Positions 22,171 to 35,400 of a stretch of 64,000 bases of DNA are shown here, piece after piece (the first letter of the stretch is position 1; every line of letters begins with the position of its first letter). Source of the DNA: Beroe forskalii (taxonomy: Eukaryota > Ctenophora > Nuda > Beroida > Beroidae). Under the pieces are notes generated by a model that had not been told where the DNA came from, made no database searches, and saw nothing but the letters and a program-made list of their open reading frames with translations. A program made the position numbers and the translations under genes. The stretch is from positions 822,943 to 886,942 of the forward strand of contig WFMF01000029.1 in NCBI GenBank assembly GCA_011033025.1. Direction: 5' to 3'.

Positions 22171-22824
22171 GCCACACCAGGATTATTTAACCGTGTATTC
22201 TAGCACCGATCACCAATTCCCGTTAAAAGTTGAGCAAAAATTATTTGTCGTGGAAAGCTTTTAAATGGTTGGCTCAGAACTAATTCACGGGATCTCATCT
22301 GAACCCTTATCATCTGCCAATGAAATTGCTTGGAAGCGCTGCATCCCTCTCCTAAGTCCTAGTGGAAAGTATCGGGCTTTTGAATATGACTATTTGTGAT
22401 TTGTATCCTTCGAATTACTATACTTACTCATAGAGATTTGCTGTTATACGACTTGAGATTATGAATTTGATACTTATGAACTTAACTATTTAAAATTTAA
22501 AGTTCTAAATAGTTGAAGGAACGCGAAGTGTTTTATGGAAGACTCTTCAGGCTCCTGTGTTTCATTACCGATACAAGTATAATCATATCGTATATAGTTA
22601 TGAATATTGTAATGCAGCAAAAATATGTATTATTTGTCATTTTTACTGAATGTTTTATTTCAACAACGTGAAAAGTTGTCTCACTTAGAATTTCAATTAT
22701 TATTCATTATATTGCGTAACGTTCTGCAAACTAAACAGGGTTCCTAAGCCCGTGTAGGCGTGTGTACACTGTACGCACCGCGCGCTTCCCTACGGAAGCC
22801 CGCCCCTGTTTATTAATAAACATG

Positions 22825-22949
22825 GGCGTGTCGCACTAATATGTGCGCGGCCGCTTTTCCATGCGCGCTCACTGCCCGTTAATTACATTTACAGGCAATG
22901 AGCCGCGCATGGAAAAACTGCCCACGTAGGACTAAGAGTGCGACACGCC
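22825..22949. mobile_element. 125 bp MITE-like inverted-repeat element
   Basis: Left GGCGTGTCGCACTAATATGT and TTTTCCATGCGCGCTCACTGCC pair with right GGCAATGAGCCGCGCATGGAAAAA and AGAGTGCGACACGCC. The arms are ~50 bp with a few mismatches. Just left of it lies another palindrome, TGTTTATTAATAAACA (22807-22822). Confidence 0.75.
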
Positions 22950-22962
22950 ACCGTAAAAGAAT

Positions 22963-23222
22963 GGTACCAATGAGTTCGTCTCGTCGAGACATATCAGAAT
23001 AACTAACTTTCAGTTTTAAGGCGATTGTATTTGTCCAAGTTTTGCTCAAAAAACGCAAAATGAAGCTCTGACTCTGAGAGCCATATCTTTCTTCCCGCCA
23101 ATATGTACTGAAAACACCAAATAGAAAATTTCGGAAAAAAGTGGGCAAATCCAATCGCCCTAAAAAGTAAAAAGCTGGTTATTCTGATTCGTCTCGACGA
23201 GACAAAGTCATTGATTGGTACC
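22963..23222. mobile_element. 260 bp MITE-like element with ~47 bp TIRs
   Basis: Left end GGTACCAATGAGTTCGTCTC continues through GTCGAGAC and ATCAGAATAAC. The right end is its imperfect reverse complement, ending ATTGATTGGTACC. No ORF. It begins ~13 bp after the preceding element. Confidence 0.8.
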
Positions 23223-24829
23223 CTTCTTTAGCTTGCCGAACATGAAATGAAGCTCTGAGAGCTTTTGAATTTGAGAGGGTGAGCATTTTTTAAAAGAGGA
23301 CATCAGGACACATGCATAACTTAGCATTTCGGCAGTTTTTGCACATTTGGCCGGTTGGCCCTCTTGGAACGGAAGGCCTAAAATTGAATTTTTGACCCCT
23401 AGCATCGGATATCATTGTGCGTCAAAACGTAACAAATGTTTGAAATTAATGAAATTCAAATAGAACCAGTTTTATAGAATATGAATTGTCAAATAAAATC
23501 TACGGTACAACCCAATAGTCAATACACTGAACAAATATGATTATAAATATTTGGCATGCCGTCAATATTGCCAATTTTGAAAACACTTAAGTCTAATAAT
23601 TATTATTTCTATTTTATCATTCATAACCATACAATGGAAAATATCAAATTTAAAATATTCATTAAATTCATTGTTCTTGTGATACTGATAATATTACTGA
23701 TATCTAATAGTATAATCATGACATCATTATTGATTTTCAATGCTACATCAATATTGAAAATTAAATAGGACAAATATCATTGAAATATAATCAACCATAA
23801 TTAAAATTCGACAGACTGAACATCATCAATATCTTCAAATCAATGAGTCAATGGCTGCTGCAAATTTATATTACCAAAATCATACAAATTTGAGATTGAA
23901 ATTCAATTTTTAGAATCTATTTTTGCAACATAATCAATAACCAAAAAAATTAGATACAAGTTATATATTATTTTAAACTAATGAACAGTACAATAAATAA
24001 TTGCCAATATAATATTACAATAACCAATTATTTAAAATTTCCAAAACAATTAACAAATAGACCTGCTCCACCATATTTTAAGGATTTAAGTTTTAAGGTA
24101 TTGATGGAAGAATGGATTCCAACGACCCTATCTGTCATAAAATAAATTATTTCGTTTTAAATAAACCGAGGTATACTAATACTATTATACTATTACTGAC
24201 TATCACTAAGCGAACAGTTATCAAAATTTCGAGAATGCTTGAAACTAAGAAATTGAATAGGAGAAAATGGCAGGAGAGGTTACATAATCGATTGCTAAGA
24301 TTGATTGCGTTTCACTTCTTCCCAGAATTTGACAATAATTGAGCTCACAGACTGCCAGCTTATCAGATTATCAATTAATCAGTGATGTACAGATAAACAA
24401 TTAACGAACAATACATAATACAACAATTCATGTTGCTCAGTACAGTCACTTCAGACAGTATAGCAAAAGAAGATCTACCGAACGAGGTTCATATAAAATT
24501 CTACAATTTCCATTCGGAACATCGTTCTTATTTGAAATATCAAATACGCATAACAACGAGAATAAAAAGTTAGGAACTTTTTCGTCTCTGCTCTGGTACC
24601 TTAATGCTGATCATCAGCAATGACACACAGGTGTCACGATTCGAGTTCTACATTCTACGCGCGTGGATTATCACGTGCGTACAAAAAGTGCTCGTGTGGA
24701 AATTTCAGAAAGCGTTCTCAGAAAGTCTACAGCGGTGTTCTTGTTTGCTCTTCTTCACGAACTTCTTCCTTGATCTACAACAATTTGTCACATGACACGC
24801 ATAAAACGCCACTTAACGTCTCGCTGCTC
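23223..24829. other. AT-rich intergenic stretch
   Basis: No supported gene. The first ~180 bp repeat part of the preceding element's interior (ATGAAGCTCTGA near 23246 and 23059). The rest is low-complexity AT-rich sequence. The last few hundred bases should be the 3' UTR of the minus-strand MADF-BESS gene. Confidence 0.45.
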
Positions 24830-27800
24830 TTAGCTTTCTGCTGAAGGTGAGCGGCATTCTGAGTCCACTTCCTTGGCAGAAGGGATGTCTTTCTTGTCCT
24901 TGTGCATGATGTTGAATATCAGCTGGTCTATCTGGAGGGGTGCCAAACGTGAGAAATTTAGAAAAGGAGGGGAAAAAAAGTCAAGATCGATCTATATTCT
25001 ATTTAACGACATAAAAAGCCTTCCTATTTCGCTCATTTGTAAGGTCCAAGGATTAGAAATACCAGCCCCTGTTCAGCACTGTATGGAAACAGCAAAATGA
25101 ATGAATTTAGGAATACACTTTACCAATACCAGGAGATCCTGGGAAGTGGGAGGCAGTCGGCAACCTAAAGGAATCAGGGAAAAACTAGGGGGGGCATGCC
25201 CCTCCCTCCTTAGGAGGGAGGGGGGCGTTTAATCCCATCTAAGGAATAATCTTTACCTGGAGTCGGCAGAGGTCTCGCTCGTAGCTGCTCATTTGCCGGA
25301 GTTGGTGAGCCACGGTCCTGCCGTAGTCGCCACATAGGTCCATATCCTCCGGGGTCCTGACCGGCGTCACACAGGAGTCTGTAGCTGCCACCTTCCGCTT
25401 CTTGTTGGAGGAGGAGCACGTGCTGTCTTTAGGTGCTGTGGAGGGGAGGTGGGGCTCAATTGGGGTGGGAAAGGATGCATCGTAGCTTAAGCAATGTCAA
25501 CGTGGAAACTTCGATCAAGTCAATGGATCAATTAATACTATAGTAATGGTGACATACATTTTGGAAAGGAAATTCATTCACGTTTTTGGAATTGAAGAAC
25601 GTCAAGTGTTGACTTTCTGATGGAATGGACAAAAACTACGCCCTAAGGGGTAAGGTAACCCGTACAGCGAACTGATAAACTGTTTGACTTACAGGATTCT
25701 TCCTTGGCAGGAGGAATAGCCAGGTTTTGAGGTAGGAGTGGGGTGTGAAGGGGGGTGTCTGACCGTGATTCTTCCTCCGTAATTCCTTCCTCTTTTTCCT
25801 GTGAAGTAGCGACTGTTGGAGAAAAATTCACGGTGTTAGAATAACGTTGGAATAAAGTACGGCAAATGTAGGTGGCGGTTCGAGTTCAAGGGTTTGCATA
25901 ATTGAATACCTGAAATGAGATATAATAACAAGTCCAATATGACCATATTAGCCATTTCGTGCCACAAATAATCGTCTCACCTTTGGGCTCTGAGTGTTGA
26001 TGGGACTGTGATAGGGTGTCTCAGTTCCAATGCTGCTGTTACTAATGCTATGTCCGTTTTGGAGCTGGTTAGTGTCAGTAGCTGCAATACCAAAACAGGA
26101 AGCAGCCGTTTCTGACAACGGTCCCTGGGGGTTTCAGAAAAGATTAGAATATAAAAGTGGAAAGAAAGTTAGTTTTAGGATTCTAGGCAATGAGTGATCC
26201 AAAATTTTGCGTAAAATTGACAGGTGTCGAACTACAAGCTCCAGGACTGGCAAGGTGCCTTATTAATGATGAATGCAAGTACTTCTTTGAAACCACTGAA
26301 CCCCTGAATATCTGTCTCACCTGGAGAGCCTTTAGAACAGCCACCAGATCTGCGCTGTTAGCCAGATGGAAGGCACTGGCAGGGATGCTGTTGAGAGTGC
26401 TCTCCAGCACACTGGTGTTGGTGGTGCTGCCTACTGGCACCTGCATAGCACACTCCTCCGACACACTCTCACGCTTCATGGTGGGCAGCTGGTACGCACT
26501 CGTGCGGCTCAGGTTCTGAGAGGAGGGGGTGAGATATCTGAGAGGGAGAGTGTGTCTGTGTGTGAGATGGATAGGCATGATGAAAGAAGTGATAAGTAGT
26601 ATATCAGAGATTGAGCGAAAAAAATGAAAAATGAGAATGAATAACGATCAAAGAAGAATGATTTCAACATCGCCCAATGAAAATGTCCGAATTTCAGGAA
26701 AATCATAATACGTCGTATCATAAATCACGATTTTCCTTGGAATTTAGATATCTTCTGATTTTATCATAGATCCGAACCAGATCACATATTTCCTCACCTT
26801 TGAGAAGCCCATTTCAGCGCCACTCTCGTTCTTGACGCTCATAAACTCGTGTATGAACTGCAGGCTCTCGTAGTACGGCCACCGCGACATCAACTTCTCA
26901 TTGGTCTTCCGTTCGTGGTCCTGGAGCTTCTTCGTCTCACGGCGGAAGTAACTCCGGAGGTTTTCTAGCTTGCGTTTAGTTTCGTTAACTGAGGGGAGGG
27001 GGATTTATAGTTGAGTGTGAATTGGTTAACGGTTTACTCGAAGAGAGTAAAATGGAAATTCGCATTTCTTCTACCTTTGAACCGTCTACCTACTGCGAAT
27101 AATTACTACTATAATATTCAGTTATGTTAGATTTCAATAAATTATGGTATGTTTTGTATTATGCATGGTCAATCATGAAAAACATCAATCACGTATCGAC
27201 TCCAAGGAGCATGAAGTCATCACCATGAAACCACACAGCATCAAACAACCCCGCCTCTCCACACAGAACACACACAGTACACACCTACCTCCATTATACC
27301 CACACACAGACACGCACCTGTTAGGTCGGCAATGTTGAGTTCCCTGACGAGATCATCGTACACCATATTCCGGATATCCCGGTGGAAATACTCCGGATTG
27401 CTCGGATTCCACAGCACGGATTTCTTCTCGTAGAGTTTGATCAGGTTCATGATTCGTTCGTGGGTCCACTCGATGGTGGGGGAGGGGTTGCTCGTCACGG
27501 TGGGAGTGGTGGAGGAGGCGGACGAGGGCGCTGAAATGGGCAGAGTCAGGGGTGGTAATAGGAGTCAGGGGGTGTGGCAGGATCATGCTCATATATACGG
27601 TCAGATATAGATGGTGTTTATAGCTTACCCACAGGTTCATTTGACAATGGCCAATCAGCGCGCGAGTTGACTGCAAACTCGCGCTGTATGTATTAAATGC
27701 GTGTGAAATATTTTCACAGTAAGAGGCTTATAATTTCCATAGAAATAAACAGTAATAAGAAGTAAAGTCAAACCGTCTTGTTGAATAACAACTTGATGCA

Positions 27801-30800
27801 CATCATATTCAGCTTCTCCAAACCATACAAGACTTTTCACAGATATTTCTAAACCGAAACACATCCCAAACGCACTACGGATACGTTGGGGATTGCATTG
27901 TACGGACAATACAAAAAAGGTGAAAAACTAACACAGATTGCAGGGTTAGAGGGGAGCATTTACGATATGCTTCTCGAACAAACTGATTCTTTCCCCCTTT
28001 CGGAGGATGTTACTCAACCTTGAGCGCGCAACTCCCGGTAATTTGGACGGTTCGTGCTGCAAACAAAAAAGTGCGCACGACGGAGGGTAGGAATATCCAG
28101 AGAAGCCAACTTTAGATGCTAATTCTAATCCTTCCACAGTCCTAACCGGGCCAACTCGTTTAAAGGTTTAAACTTTAACCTAGCCATAACCAGTGCCATA
28201 GAAATCGATATGCAGTAGTTTGTTGGACTAGAAAATCATTAAGTAAGTGTCACGACAGATCCGAGAATGCAATGATTCTTAAATTCTTAAAATTAAATTT
28301 CACCCGTACACCATTTGTAAGAGTGAGATCGGGCGTGTGCAGATTTTACATCTTTAACCAAAAATCACGTAATGTACAAAGCTTTGCACAAATGTAAATT
28401 TTTCGAGGATGTCACGACACCTGCCTAACCTATTAATTTTAAACCTATCTCTTGCGTCACGCACACTCGAATACGTCACACGAACACAGGATCGCACAGA
28501 TCAAACTATATCAGAAGAAGCTGGAGAGAGGGAGCTAGAGGCGCAGCAGCTAGCACGGAGATAAACAGTTGTGCCAAAATTCTACGAGGGAGGTCTCTCC
28601 CCCTTACGTAAACCTGCAGCGCGGTGGTAAACACATTAGCGGGACCTCGTACTAGAGACACACATACAGACTAGACACACGTACAGACTAGACACACGTC
28701 ACACCTCGTACTGGAGACACACATACATACCTCGTACAGACACACATACAGACACACGCGAGACCTCGTACGCGAGACACACACACACATACAGACACAC
28801 GCGAGAACTCGTACGAGATACCTGAGACACACGCGGGCTTCCGGCCTGTCTAGCGTCTGCGTTTTTAGTAACTTTGTGGGTCGTTTTCTGTAACTTTGTG
28901 GTCACATTTTGACGGCCCACGTGCAGTTTTACAAGAATTGCGCGCGTTGCTATGGCACCACGTGCAACTAGCATTCGCGCATAGGATAATTCCTGTGTAA
29001 TGGTTTTCAATTGCGTTGTTGTTCATCACTTTAGAACTTGGAATTTTCGATGCGGTAAAAAGCATGTTTCAACGAAAAATCGTAATTCATCGACGAAACA
29101 CTGAATCAGGCATGGGACTCGAAGTCAATTCTTGGTACGGAGCGAAATGTTAGAGCAGAAAGTCCATCCTGCGCTTTATTTCTGGATAAGTTCTAATTGA
29201 AACTCTTCGATCAGTTGTGAATTGTATGCGAACGAGTATGCGAACGAGGCCGCGCGTAGCACCGCCGATTGAGCTTTGTATTATGCAGATTGCAGGCCCA
29301 TCGGGCCTGCTAGAAAGAATCATAATTCCAACACAATAGGTAGCGATCCTCATCCAGAGGGGTCAAGAGAATTTGAGTGGGTGTTTGGAGTCAAGAGAAT
29401 TTGAGTCGATGTTTGATCTATGGCAAGCTTGCATTTATAGCTTCGTAGTTAAAATCACCGAAATTTCATCACGAGATCTGAAAATTTTAATTTTTGAACG
29501 AAATAAATTCACCTTCTCATTTTGAGAACTGAGCTGTGCAAGGGCATTGAACGGCTCTCAATTGCTCGAAAATTGTGGTCGTGAAGTTTTACGTTGAATC
29601 ACGGGAGTCGTGAAATTTAAGCGTGAGCTTCATGGTATTGAAAGAAATTCTAAATCGTGGGTATACCATACATGAACATCGTGGGTATCCTGCATGGATC
29701 ATGAAATCGTGGGCACCACGGTCACTTTTAATCTACAAAATGTCATCAGATATATCTAGAGATTGCGATGCTTTGACATCGTGGGTATCTAAACATCACA
29801 GAATCATGGGCACTACTTCTTGGGTGTATAATGTATTTATCGGGTAAGTTCGTCAGAATCGTGGGCACGGCTGCCACTTGGCTTCTTGGGTGTGTATGAC
29901 TACATTGAGCCGCTTATAGACCACGCACAATCTGTGTGCGTAATGGGCGTGGTGGGAGGTCGAGGGAGTTAAAAGTGGTTTAGCCTGAGATAAACATCTG
30001 ACATGATATCCGTGACATAAGCACTTTATAATAACTTTCATCGGTATACTACCAATATTTAATGCGATATCGAGAAAGTAAATTTAAGAAATGGCCAATA
30101 ATAGCAACTATGATTCGGGTGTCAGGGAAACGCGCGATCGATTATTGAGCTGGAAACGTATCAAATTGATTTTCACGCTTCGAAGCATTTTGCGTCTAAA
30201 TACAAACCGTTAAGATTTGCCCTTATAAAGGCAAATAATTTAACCAAATGTCCGGGATATAAATACTTCTAGTTCTGTAATCAACACAAATCATAAAATG
30301 CTCCAGTCCACCCCAAAATAAGAGATTCATTCTTCCTCAGTTCAAACCACCATTACCAAATACGATCATTTCAATTTTCAACCAGGTTTTAGTGATGGGA
30401 AAAAATGAACGTCTAAGATAAACAGAGTTCTTCTGAACCGGCTAAAACAAACGAACAGTGAGGGACGGAACGCGGATCGATTCCTAAATCTCAAGTTTTA
30501 AAACCACCAAACTCGAACACTTTCCTAGGTTTGAGCAACTCAACGCACAATCTAAATGATATAATAAGAATTTAAATCATTAAATATAAATACCAACTTA
30601 CAGGAGTGGGAGTGGCTGGAGGAAGATATCATGGTGGGGGCAGCTCCTTGACCAATACCACCACCGCCGGCACTGTTCAACATGCTTTGCTGTTGTTGTT
30701 GCTGCAGTTTGATCGGGGTCGGAGTTAGGATCGTGGTTTGGGGGCTCGTGGTTCGTGGACCGTTCAGTAGCAGACCGTCGATCATAACTGTGGTAGGGGA

Positions 30801-32406
30801 TGGGTATGTTAGAGACTTGCACACGGCAATTAATGAAAAATCATGCGACCAATCAATCTGAGTAGGAATCAGCTTAGTGACAAAATATCATGACAAATCA
30901 ATGTATTTACAAGGTACAATTAATAATGATAAAATAAAAACTAGTTTGAAAATACAACAGATCTACCGAAATAAACAAAGCGGGTATGTTTTCTTACAAA
31001 TAATGGCTTAACATCGTTATTGCTCCTTCATAATATCAAATGATCATGATCATTTCCAAATGCTGAGCCAAGCCGAAGCAAGATATATAAATTTCTATCT
31101 GCATTCTGCCCCCGAATTTAACTAAAATATGATTCTCATTTTCAAGTACATTCCTAGAATCCATTGGATACTCTGTTTTCAGCATAATTAATGCATCTAC
31201 CATGAACATATAATGGCATCAATAGATTTATCAGCCGTTTTCGAAAAACCGTTGACTGAAAACTAAATCACCCACAGCTGATGCCATGGTCCCAACATGA
31301 GCCTTAATATATTATGAAAAGTGATGTTGCTGAAGAAAGGAAAAGACGCCCTGGTGCAAATACCACCACACAAGCTCAATAAAGACAGGAAGTGCTTGGC
31401 AAAGAGCACTGAACCAAGCTCAACAATACCTGTTTGAGGTGTCGTAAATTTAATTTGTGACCGTAATAACATTTGTAGATAAGTAGAGAGATAGTGCGAG
31501 TATGAATGAAATTTAACTCCCTCAACGAATGTCATGAAATTCGCGAAAGGGCTGCCAAAATCATAGACATCTGACTTGAAAAAGATGCCATTATAAATAG
31601 GCGTGGTGGGAGCATGAATGAACCTCAGCTGACGACAGAGACCATATGATTTTCGAAAGAGTACGATAAACAAATTTCTCACGTCAGTTGAATGCTTAAA
31701 ATTCAATCCCAAGTACCAGTCCCAGAACAATATAGCATTGAATGATGAATTTAAAGGGTACTTAACAACTTTACAGCATAAGTATGCATAATTAGGAGAG
31801 GAAATCGCGTTGTGTGAATATGGCCCAGGAATTCATCCTTTAAACTATAGAACTATCCATTTGTTTGGTTAATTATTAGAGTAATTTACATACCACTCAT
31901 TTTAATCAAATGACAGGTAGTTTCATTAACTTATCTACATATTTCTTTCCAAAGAATTTGATTTTCAGTGGTAGGGAGATAAGGGAGAATTACATTTAGA
32001 AGAATGTTTTATGATTGACAAATAGACTGTTATTGGCTCAAGGCAAAATATAGATCTCTCCCAACTGGTGCATCAAGATCAGTTTTTGACTTCAGACAGT
32101 TTCAAACCCTGTGGCCCTAATTGAGTTTCGTTCTCGTCAAATGCCAATTAATCAGTCTCATCATTTGATAGGACTCCTCTCAAGACCCAACTAAAAGTAC
32201 CCCTAACACACGATTCATCACTTGCTGTGATATCAACCTATTACACCGCACATCCCTTAAAAGGTTTAATTCCACAACCTCCAGCAAAACGTAGCATCCC
32301 CAACTAATGCATACATATATTCATGCGTCTACAGTCTGACCCGTTACTGACATTCTCTAACGGGGCACTTACCTCTCGGAGAATACGATGGTCCAGGTAG
32401 TTGCAT
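24830..32406 (-). CDS. MADF-BESS domain transcriptional regulator
   Basis: Adf-1-like DNA-binding protein, presumed nuclear. Nine exons on the minus strand, in order: 32406-32373, 30787-30602, 27530-27318, 26988-26798, 26515-26321, 26124-25981, 25812-25693, 25435-25257, 24931-24830. The start ATG follows a good acceptor (TTCTCTGTCAG at ~32427), so there is at least one untranslated upstream exon. The protein is ~454 residues: a Q/S/G-rich N-terminus, a MADF domain at ~95-195 (EWTHERIMNLIKLYEKKSVL, NPEYFHRDIRNMVYDDLV, ETKRKLENLRSYFRRETKKL, RWPYYESLQFIHEF), a low-complexity middle and a C-terminal BESS-like motif (CGDYGRTVAHQLRQMSSYER, DQLIFNIMHK). Phase is continuous except between exons 6 and 7, off by one base. 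Read in its only sensible frame, exon 7 is an acidic stretch (ATSQEKEEGITEEE). An indel or a missed microexon would explain this. Target genes unknown. Confidence 0.85.
25199..25223. repeat. Perfect 12 bp-arm palindrome
   Basis: CCCCTCCCTCCT, one T, then AGGAGGGAGGGG, in the last intron of the MADF-BESS gene. It resembles the GGAGGG palindrome at 18412-18441. Confidence 0.85.
28640..28830. repeat. ACAC/CTCGTAC minisatellite
   Basis: Irregular tandem array of GACACACATACAGAC and GAGACCTCGTACGAGA-like blocks in an intron of the MADF-BESS gene. No coding role seen. Confidence 0.8.
29640..29900. repeat. Degenerate interspersed motif ATCGTGGGYAYC
   Basis: About eight copies of a 12-14 bp motif (ATCGTGGGTATC, AATCGTGGGCACC, AATCATGGGCACTAC, TTCTTGGGTGTAT) spaced 20-60 bp apart in a MADF-BESS intron. 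It could be an old, decayed tandem repeat. Confidence 0.55.
31263..31730 (-). mobile_element. Probable retroelement fragment (155-codon open frame)
   Basis: An open frame on the minus strand inside the first coding intron of the MADF-BESS gene, containing LFRKSYGLCRQLRFIHAPTT. A matching segment (FRKSCDYRRQLR when translated on the minus strand) lies at ~48838-48880 near CHP1, so this is interspersed repeat sequence. I recognise no catalytic motif. Confidence 0.35.
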
Positions 32407-32426
32407 GGGGAACCTTCGAGAACAAA

Positions 32427-35400
32427 CTGACAGAGAAGAAAGTCACAAAACCCAATCGTAGCTCCACGGAAATGGCTTCAAAAAGTCTCGCACGAAGATG
32501 GTTTTAAGGTCGTAGATCGCCCCCCACCGCGCTTTAACCGACAAATATTCGTGTGCGATCTCGAGAGAAGCAGGTGTCGGGGTGGGTGGTCATGCCAACG
32601 TGACTCCTCAGCGGACCTCACCCCAACAAAATGCCCATCAAACTCGAGGAGGTGGGTGTCACGTGACGGCGCTACTTGACCTGCAACTAGCCATGAATAA
32701 TTGCGAGATGGGACTAAGGAGAGTTGAGCTTCGTGGACATCAGCCAGGGTGTGTGAGAGAGAGGGTTACAGCTTTTACAGGTTGTCAATTATTCCCGAAA
32801 CGGAGCGATTCGGTGGTAAGTTACTGAGTTATATAAGGTCTGATGGGACCACCCAGTAAGAACTTAAAATACCCTTGTAAGGACGTAGAAATACTGAAAA
32901 CTCGCCCACGCATAACTGGTGGAGAGTTGAAGAGCTCAAACTGTCCCGGTGACAAATTAGTGTCGGATATTAAATGCGATTATATTTATAGCATCGCGAA
33001 AACAGCTAAATATTTACCTTATTTGGACTCCTTCACACGAAGTTTTGAAAGGTATAAAAAGCTTCAAATGCACCCCACTGAGCCATTCTTAAATTAACCT
33101 CGAACTTAAAGTTCAAATATAACTGTTGCTGTGTGCATGTTCTTGTCCAGATTAAGAGATCTATTTGAGTCCTCAATAATCTGCCATTGATTGAATAAAT
33201 CAGGAAAGAGCTTCAAGTGCCCGATCATACTACCGGAATATCCCTCTGCCTTTGAAAAATGCCATTTTCATGTTACGAATCAACCTTATCTACCAAAATG
33301 ATACTGTATTCTTGCAGGTGAATTTGATCAATAACCCAACATGAACAAATCAAATAAGAAAAAATAATCTGCTTTTCGAAAATGCAAACTCTAACTTTCT
33401 ATGGACTTAAGGAAGCCGATAGATATGCCACTGGGTTTGGCATCCCTTATACTTGTTGTTATTAATGGCTCGAGGAATCAAATATTCATTCTTTCCAATT
33501 ATATGTCCAACGAAAACTGCAACATAAAAACCCTTTTAAAACGAATAAAACTTAGAGAAAAACATAATTAATAAGCGAACAAAATAGTGAATGTTCCATT
33601 TTCCGTAGTACGCTGTGCTAAAAGGCGTTTCACCAAAACCCACCGTGTGTTTTGTCAAGTTAAATGCGATAGATTTCGGTTAAACATGACATTTAGTTGC
33701 TTCGGTGCTTTACACATTTCGGTCCATATCAATTATCAGCCTCCACTTGCCCGCCACCTAGGGAGTGCGCGAGGTTACCGCGAGATCAGCCAGAGTTAGA
33801 ACGAACCTGTGCAGTATATTTCTATATATCTCTAGGTATGTGCAAAGTGTGCCCGGGATGCGGCGCTTAGTACTTTATCTCCTTCCACCCGCCCGACGTA
33901 GCCTGGTTATGCACATATACGGTCAAACTGACACAGTGCGGTCCTGGGCGTGCAGCGGGAGGAGCAGGCAGGGTAAGATGATGTCATTATCAGGGATTAG
34001 AGTGGGTAGTTAGTGATGTGAGAGCGCGTAGTGTGTTAGAGTGAGGGGGTCGGTTCGGAGTAACCAAATCCACGACACTTCTCCAGGCTGTGCAGTGATT
34101 TAGCTGGCAAATGGGAGGGATGATGAACGTCCAAGAGAACAGTAAATGGCATTTGGAAATGATGCAACGTCGTGGAGTTTTTCAAGTTTTTAACGGCAAA
34201 TAGGAAATCAGGAGTAGGTAGAGGTCAGAAGTTTTGTTACAAAATGAAAAAGAAAATTACCGAGCGTAGCACAAATGACAATCTCAGATAATATAAAGAC
34301 GTTAAAAATCAAACAAAAAGATTGCAGCGAAAGAGAAAAAAACTGCACAACAGATTTAATATCTATTTTGAATCTACTTCACCAAGATAAATCAACTTCA
34401 AGACAAAAGCAGATCAAACTCGTAAAACTAAAATCACACCCATTGTTGCTGCTGCGAATGCCTGTAAAAACGGGGCTGTGAATGAACAAGAGCCTCCTCC
34501 TCTCTTGCCCCCTACTCCTCGGACACCCCCTAGCCAGGTGTTGTTGTTCTCACTAGAGTATGGTGGAGAGTGAAAGTGGTAAAATAAAGCTCATTAAAGC
34601 GCGCATATATATAACCCTCACACACATATATAAAGGTGATGCAGGGGTAAAATCTCCCCCCAAATCACGGTGGTGGGGCACAGCTAAATGGTCGGGGTGC
34701 AGGGAGGGCAGGAACAAAGGCGTCGTGTTTAGTAAGATAGAGAGAGAGAGGGAGGGAGGATGTTTTGTCCTGTGATCCAAACTAAGGACAAAGCAATATA
34801 TATATAAAGGTACGAGCTTCTAGTAGTAGTATGTGTGTGTATGGATGGGGCGGAGAGAGAGAATAAGTCAGCACAATACCCGGCTAGCTGAGCTCTGAGC
34901 TGCCCCACAACTAGTGCTAATCCTGCTGTTGAGATGCAGGGAGAGGGCGTGACGTCATTTTCAATAGTTAACATGGGGCGGAGATGACACCGCCCATCTA
35001 TACTACAACTACACTGCTACTAGTGACTGGAGTCTGCGTAAAGAGGGGACTACTAGCCTTGGTGGTGTAGGCAAGACAAGACAAAACAAAGAGAGAGGGT
35101 TGCTGTGTGTTGTTCTCGGGTACCGTGCGTCTGTGTGTCTGTAGGTTTGTGTTTGTCAGGTTGTGAGGTTCTGGGTTTGTTTGTCAGTCTGCCTGAATGT
35201 GTGTGTACGTTGTTCATCACACAGGTTGTGCGTCTGCGATGTTTTTGTGTGTTGGTCTGATTGTTTGTGTGGGATGTTTGTCTGTACCTGAGTCTTTGTG
35301 TTTGACATTATGACCCATGTGATGGTGTGAGACCGCGCTCTAGAGTATAAACGGAACGTAAGCAGCAGGACAAGTTATGGCATTACCTCACCACACACCA

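Noticed and set aside
25860-25920. Possible microexon fixing the MADF-BESS exon 6/7 phase
   Set aside because: A 49 bp candidate between CATTTCAG and GTACTT would give the right length but contains an in-frame stop.
28699-29010. Minus-strand cysteine/valine-rich frames at 28.7-29.1 kb
   Set aside because: They are translations of an ACAC/CTCGTAC minisatellite in an intron.
30598-30822. Second minus-strand frame over MADF-BESS exon 2
   Set aside because: Shadow frame of a Q/S-rich exon; only the other frame is in phase with the MADF exons.
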